Of a stretch of DNA of 64,000 nucleotides, positions 46,801 through 52,800 are shown one piece after another (the stretch's first letter is position 1; each line of letters opens with the position of its first letter). Where the stretch lies: contig CP136069.1 of the NCBI GenBank assembly GCA_032622095.1, forward strand, positions 31,502,342-31,566,341. Reading direction: 5' to 3'. Both the position numbers and the translations under genes were made by a program. Under the pieces are notes generated by a model, which was not told the origin of the DNA, ran no database searches, and worked only from the letters and a program-made list of their open reading frames with translations. The stretch is from Siphonodentalium dalli. Its lineage: Eukaryota > Mollusca > Scaphopoda > Gadilida > Siphonodentaliidae.

Positions 46801-49800
46801 TCTACAAATGTTCTGACAACAAACAGTCTCTGCACCATAAGCATAATTTATTACTGCCAGTGTGCATGGTGGGGTGCCCTTTTAGTAGGCCCAGGACTAA
46901 GATACATATTATCAGGGACTTATACATTCATGAATGAGACAAAATGTTTATCCAACTCACTATGACATACTTCTCGGTATCAACTCAAAAATATTAGATA
47001 TCTTCTATTTATTATATGCTCAACAATAGATTATAGAAGAAATCGCCAACAGATAATAATCGTTATCCACTGCTAGCAGTGAAGATATAGAAAATTACAC
47101 TTTCATTGTAGCTTTGATGTTTCGGACGTCTATGACATAACGGAACTTCTTGAATAAATATCATCGAATTGTAAAATGTTAACCATATATAGTAGCATTA
47201 GTATAATTCTATTATGAAGTATTATATTTGAATGTGACCCGGTTATAATGGGTATATGCACATCACGCGTAAAATACAAAGAAAATCCTGGAAAATCTAG
47301 TGTTTTTGAGTGGATACCGAAAAGTATTTCATTCGTGACCGCGACAAATGTTTATTTTTCACTCGTGGCAAGCCACTCGCAAAAAATAAACATTTGTCTC
47401 TTGTCACTCATGACATACATTTGGGTATCCAATCATAAACACTAGATATCCTCTATATATTCTATTGCTTTAACCCTTTCTATGCTGAATGAATTCTCCC
47501 ATTCAGTTATAAATGTATACATTGGAATGGTATTTGGAGGGGCGTTTGGAGGGGGCGTTCGGGTGATGAAATTGACGCAGACAGAAAAAAGATAATCCAA
47601 GAGCAGAAGGATTCATATTCATCAGTGGGCTTGTTCTAAGGGAACTACTCTAGGGCCCTGTGCATCGGTCATTTTCATTTCGAATCGAATCTCAAATCGA
47701 ATCATCCAAATGATTCCGAATCACATTCATTCTTGAATCGAATCATTGCATCAGGCATAATAATAGTGAAGATGAAGATAATACATGACTCTGAGACCGT
47801 ATCAATATCAATATTCTCACTTCGTAACAACGATAAATGATCGTCAGTATACAATGTAAATATTATCTATAAAGGAATCAGATGCATGTCTAACCATTTG
47901 AGTGTGCATTCTTTGTGGCCATCTCTGTTATACAATAATGAAACAGTATCAGAAGCCAAAAAGCAATCGCTTTAACAAGTTTGACATATGTATAAAATTT
48001 TGCTAGATCAGTTGCTTAAGTCTTACAATACTTCGATGGTCTATGGTATAGCTCAGTCAATGGCAATATTATTTATATGTGTCAGTATCATAATATATCT
48101 TCGCGAAAAAGCAATGTGGTCCGTTGAAGCAATGAGAATATAACTGGTGCCAATAATTCAATACAATTAAAATCAAGACAGCTGATTTTGAATCAAATCG
48201 AATTAGATGAAAGATTCGGAATCGCATCAAATCGAATCGATTCGCAGGGCCCTAAGCTACTCGTCAATGAGTATTTAGTATATAAAGGGTTAATAGTTAG
48301 GCTACCTTTATATTGACCTTTGTAAGACTGCGCTGTACATCAATAGTGAAGTTTCCACTGACGGAGTTCATGACAGGGTCCTTTAGGCCCTGGATACGAG
48401 CAACCCCATGCACTTATATGGGTACTATGGGTAATACAAAACAAAACCAGGGGTACCTCTAGTGTAGCGTAATACAAAACAAGGAATAATCTCAGACAAA
48501 TGAATCAAATTTCAGGAAGAGATTTGTTTATGTTTTTGATTCTCCGGATGGTCCCGGGATATCCACGCCTCTAGTCGTTGATCCATCAGGAGCCTACTTC
48601 CGGAGAGAAGGGATTGGAGGTTTGTTCGTGGCCGGATGTTCTCCTGCTGAGGTGAGCTTATAACTTGCCTAATAATCCTTTCATTACTGGGTCAAGTCTG
48701 AGATTAGTGTGTCTGTCATTTGCAGAATGAGGTCCCCAGAGGGTGAATTTAGTGACGCTATCCCGAATGGTGGGCTAGCATCACTAAATTCACCCTCTGG
48801 GGACCTAATTCTGATTAGGCCTCATCTTCTCTGGAAAGTTTCTTTAGAAATTTCTTCACATATATTTTATTTCTACTTTAGTTTAGTTTCTCTATATACA
48901 TGTACTATGCATATTGCATAATCGAGGTTCCCAATGGGTGTACATCACAATATTTACCATTTGGGAACTTCCATCTGAGTCTATGTCTCCCATAGCAGAT
49001 GAGGTCTAAGCAGAATGAGGTACCCAGAGGGTGAATTTAGTGATGCTAGCCCACTATGCGGGATAGCATCACTAAATTCACCCCCTGGGGACCTCATTCT
49101 GCAAATGGCAGACACTAAATTCAGTCTTGTACTGGGTGGATCCTGCCATTCATTTATCAAAGAATGGAATGGAATGACCTATTATTCATTTGTAAGTCTA
49201 TTTCATTGAGTGCTGAAAACATTTCCCAGTCATTGATTTGTAAGGAATTTTCATATAATAAGTTAAATAAACTGCCTAAAACGAACAGTTTGTCAAACTT
49301 ATTACCTTCTCTAAGGGTGCCAGTCAACAGATTCCAGTCTCTAAGGAAACTAGTCACCAAGAGTCCAGTCCTGAACATTCTCTAAGGGATCCGGAACTAG
49401 TCATCAGAGTCCAGTGCAGTCCTGACCATTCTCAAAGGAAACTTGTCATGAGAGTCCAGTCCAGTCCTGAATATTCTCTCAGGGAACTAGTCAATCCATT
49501 CCTGAACATTCTCTAAGGGAACTAGTCATCAGAGTCCAGTCTTGTCCTGAATATTCTCTCAGGGAACTAGTCATCAGAGTCCAGTCCAGTCCTGAACATT
49601 ATCTAAGGGAACTAGTCATCCAAGTCGAGTGCAGTCCTGAAAATTTTCTCAGGGAACTAGCCATCAGTCCAGACCAGTCTAGGGACATGGTGAAAGGGGG
49701 GTTAAACTTTGGTACAAAGCTGTTTACTTGCGTTTTATGAACTAGACACCATTCAACAGACACATCAATATACAAATTTTAATAAATCATGTAATTCCCA

Positions 49801-52800
49801 AAGAAGTAAGGAAACATGGAGGAAATGTGTGTGAACAAAAGCGTTTTAGTAGATATAGAAAAAACATGTGTTCGAATTGCCACTCGAATGTCTTCGCTCT
49901 CGTGATGGTCATTGACAACAACTTTGTTTATGTTATCACATAAAATGCGTATTTTTAACTAAATTTTATTTACAAATTGCTATCAATTCAGCACCACGGG
50001 ATGACTTTTTACCCTTTCTCACAGCAACAGTTTTGGTGATTTTCGTATGTATAAAAACAGAATACAGTATGACCTTTATGCAAATAAATGATTAAATAAT
50101 AGTCTTTTTATGAGAAAATGGTTTGGTGCATGCATATTTTATGCAAATATCTGAACTATGCATTTAACCCTTTGAACCCTGGCTCCCCACAACGATCGAC
50201 ACCCTGACCCTGGGCTCCCAGTGGTATTTTTTATACTGTGGCCAGTGTTTAGATGTATGGTGTTGTTTATGTTCAAGTGGTGTCACATTTCTGAAACTTT
50301 AGATGTATGTTCCCCATGGACCACTGATTATTTTACGATCTGGTTACATTGCCAGTTGGTCACTCCCTGGTAACGGTTGCTAGGCATCTACCTGATATTG
50401 AAAGTAAAATACAATTATAGCTTTTACGGTCGTAATTCAGCCCAAGGAAATGGCGTTTTTGATGCAGTCAACACCCTATTGTGAAATTTGAGATATATCT
50501 GGCCAGAAGTCTGATCCTAACTTGTATTTAAGGGTAGCAACGGTTGCTAAGCAAATACCCCAAATGATCGAATGACACCATTGCCCTGTGAATCCAATTG
50601 TATTATGCCCCAATTTAGACTTTCTTGGCATGCACATGCTGATGGTTATGTTCAAATGGTGCTACAGGTCTGAAATTTTACAGGTATGTTCCCATGGGCC
50701 ACTGTATATTTTAGAACGGTATACTTTGCCACACAATCACTCCCTGGTAACGGTTTCTAAGCAACTACCCGGAACTGAAAGTATAATGCAATTATAGCTT
50801 ATAGCGTCGTATAATTCTGCGCTAAGAAACGGAATTTTCTATGCAGTCAATACCCTAATGTGAAACTGGAGATACACCAGGTAGGAAGATTGAACCTACA
50901 TGTAGTTTATATTTAACGGTATCAATGGTTGCTAAGCATATAGCCCAAGTGATTGAATGACACCACTTCCCTGTGCATTCAATGGCATTACATCCCGTTT
51001 TAGACATCGCCTATAGGGCACGGTGATGGTCATGTTCAAATGCAGTCTGGAGTAAACTACATACCCACATATAAAAATAGTGTCAGTATGAATCTGAGTG
51101 TATGTTTACTTAGACTGGTTCAAATGGTGCCACGAGTCTTAAACTTTACATAATTACTCAACAATGCACGATTTGACCACGTGTGTGTAATGTGCATGCG
51201 CAAGTAGATCGGACTAGATGGTATTGTGACCATGCAACCCATTTCCACAGTACTACTCTGGTGCAATGTCAAAACTTGCAGCTGTATAACGCATATTTAT
51301 GTACTATGGAGATCCTTGATGTGATTGTATCATTTCACAAAAATCCATACATTTATCATTTTATCCTATGCGCATGCGCGAAACAAATCGACTCAAATAA
51401 GAAACTGCGTGCGCCTTCCTCACATATGACAGAACACTGATTATGTATGCAATACTAATTTAAACCAAAAAGAGTGATCGAAATGGTGTCTTTCTACAAT
51501 CCTGCGAACCGCGCAACAATGTAGAGCTTTACCCGAATAGCTTCAAATAATGTACATTTGTTAAATTCTGCACTGTGCGCATGTTTTTCTACCCCAACTA
51601 GTCGGCAACAAACTCATACACATGCATCCATGGCACTGCTGAAGTTCCTTGGGATCATCATCATTTACATAGATATAAGTGGATATACCAATGGTTATAA
51701 CATGTATACACATGCTACATAGGTTTATGATGTCACTGAATGCTGCTGGCCGCTTTTGCGGCCAGTCGGGTGTATGAACGTTTTCTGGCTGGCCGCTTTT
51801 GCGGCCAGTCAGGTTCAAAGGGTTAAGCGATATGCAATCAACTGAAATTTACTGTACTAACATGAGAATACAGATATTTATAAGTATGAATCCATGTGTG
51901 TATTTCAATGAAATCTGTCACAGGTACAGCAATGCCCTAAGTAATCGACTCCTTAATTAAATTAAATTAAATATGCATACAGTAATGCTCTAAATAATCG
52001 ACCCCTTATCCACAGCAGAATTATGGGTAGCTTTTCAGGATTTAGTCGGAAATATGGCTTGTTGCTATTCATCGGAAAGCTCTTTCCGAAGAATGGCAAC
52101 AAGCCATATTTCCGACTAAATCCTGAAAGTTACCCATAATTCTGCTGTGGATAAGGGGTCGATTATTTAGAGCATTACTGTATGCATATTTAATTTCTAT
52201 CATCTATATTTTTTAGGATAAGGAGCCGGACCACAGTAATTTAGAGGTTGACCATACATTTTTTGAAAATGAACTCTGGCCTAAGTTAGCGAACAGAGTG
52301 CCTGCTTTTGAAAAGTTAAAGGTTAGTGAATTACAACTAAATGAATGCTTTATAGTCTATCATTAGTCTAGTTTTTTATCCAAACTCGACTTATGGTTTG
52401 GCGAGGGACAGTTGGCAGGCGGGTGTGCAGCCCCAAACCTATATAGCATAGCCGTTTATTGATGGATTCTGACAATTATAAGGTATGTGAGTTCATTGTT
52501 ACGTGCGACAGTTGCATACAAAAAATCAGGCCTTCCCCCGACTTTCTAACCAATTATGCCACTTGTTTCTATTTATAGAAATTTTATGTCCATTTGCACG
52601 ATTACTTGAACACACATCAACCAATTCTATTCATATATGGTATATCGATCTTTCACAACAATATCTTGATCGAGTTCGAAAACCAGGTTTGTCAGATTTT
52701 ATTCACCTAAGTTATGGCCCTTAGTTTGTCTGGGTTTTTTTTTAGCAATTTTATAAAAAATTATGTCCCATAGTATGATAACTAGAACAAACGTCAACCA

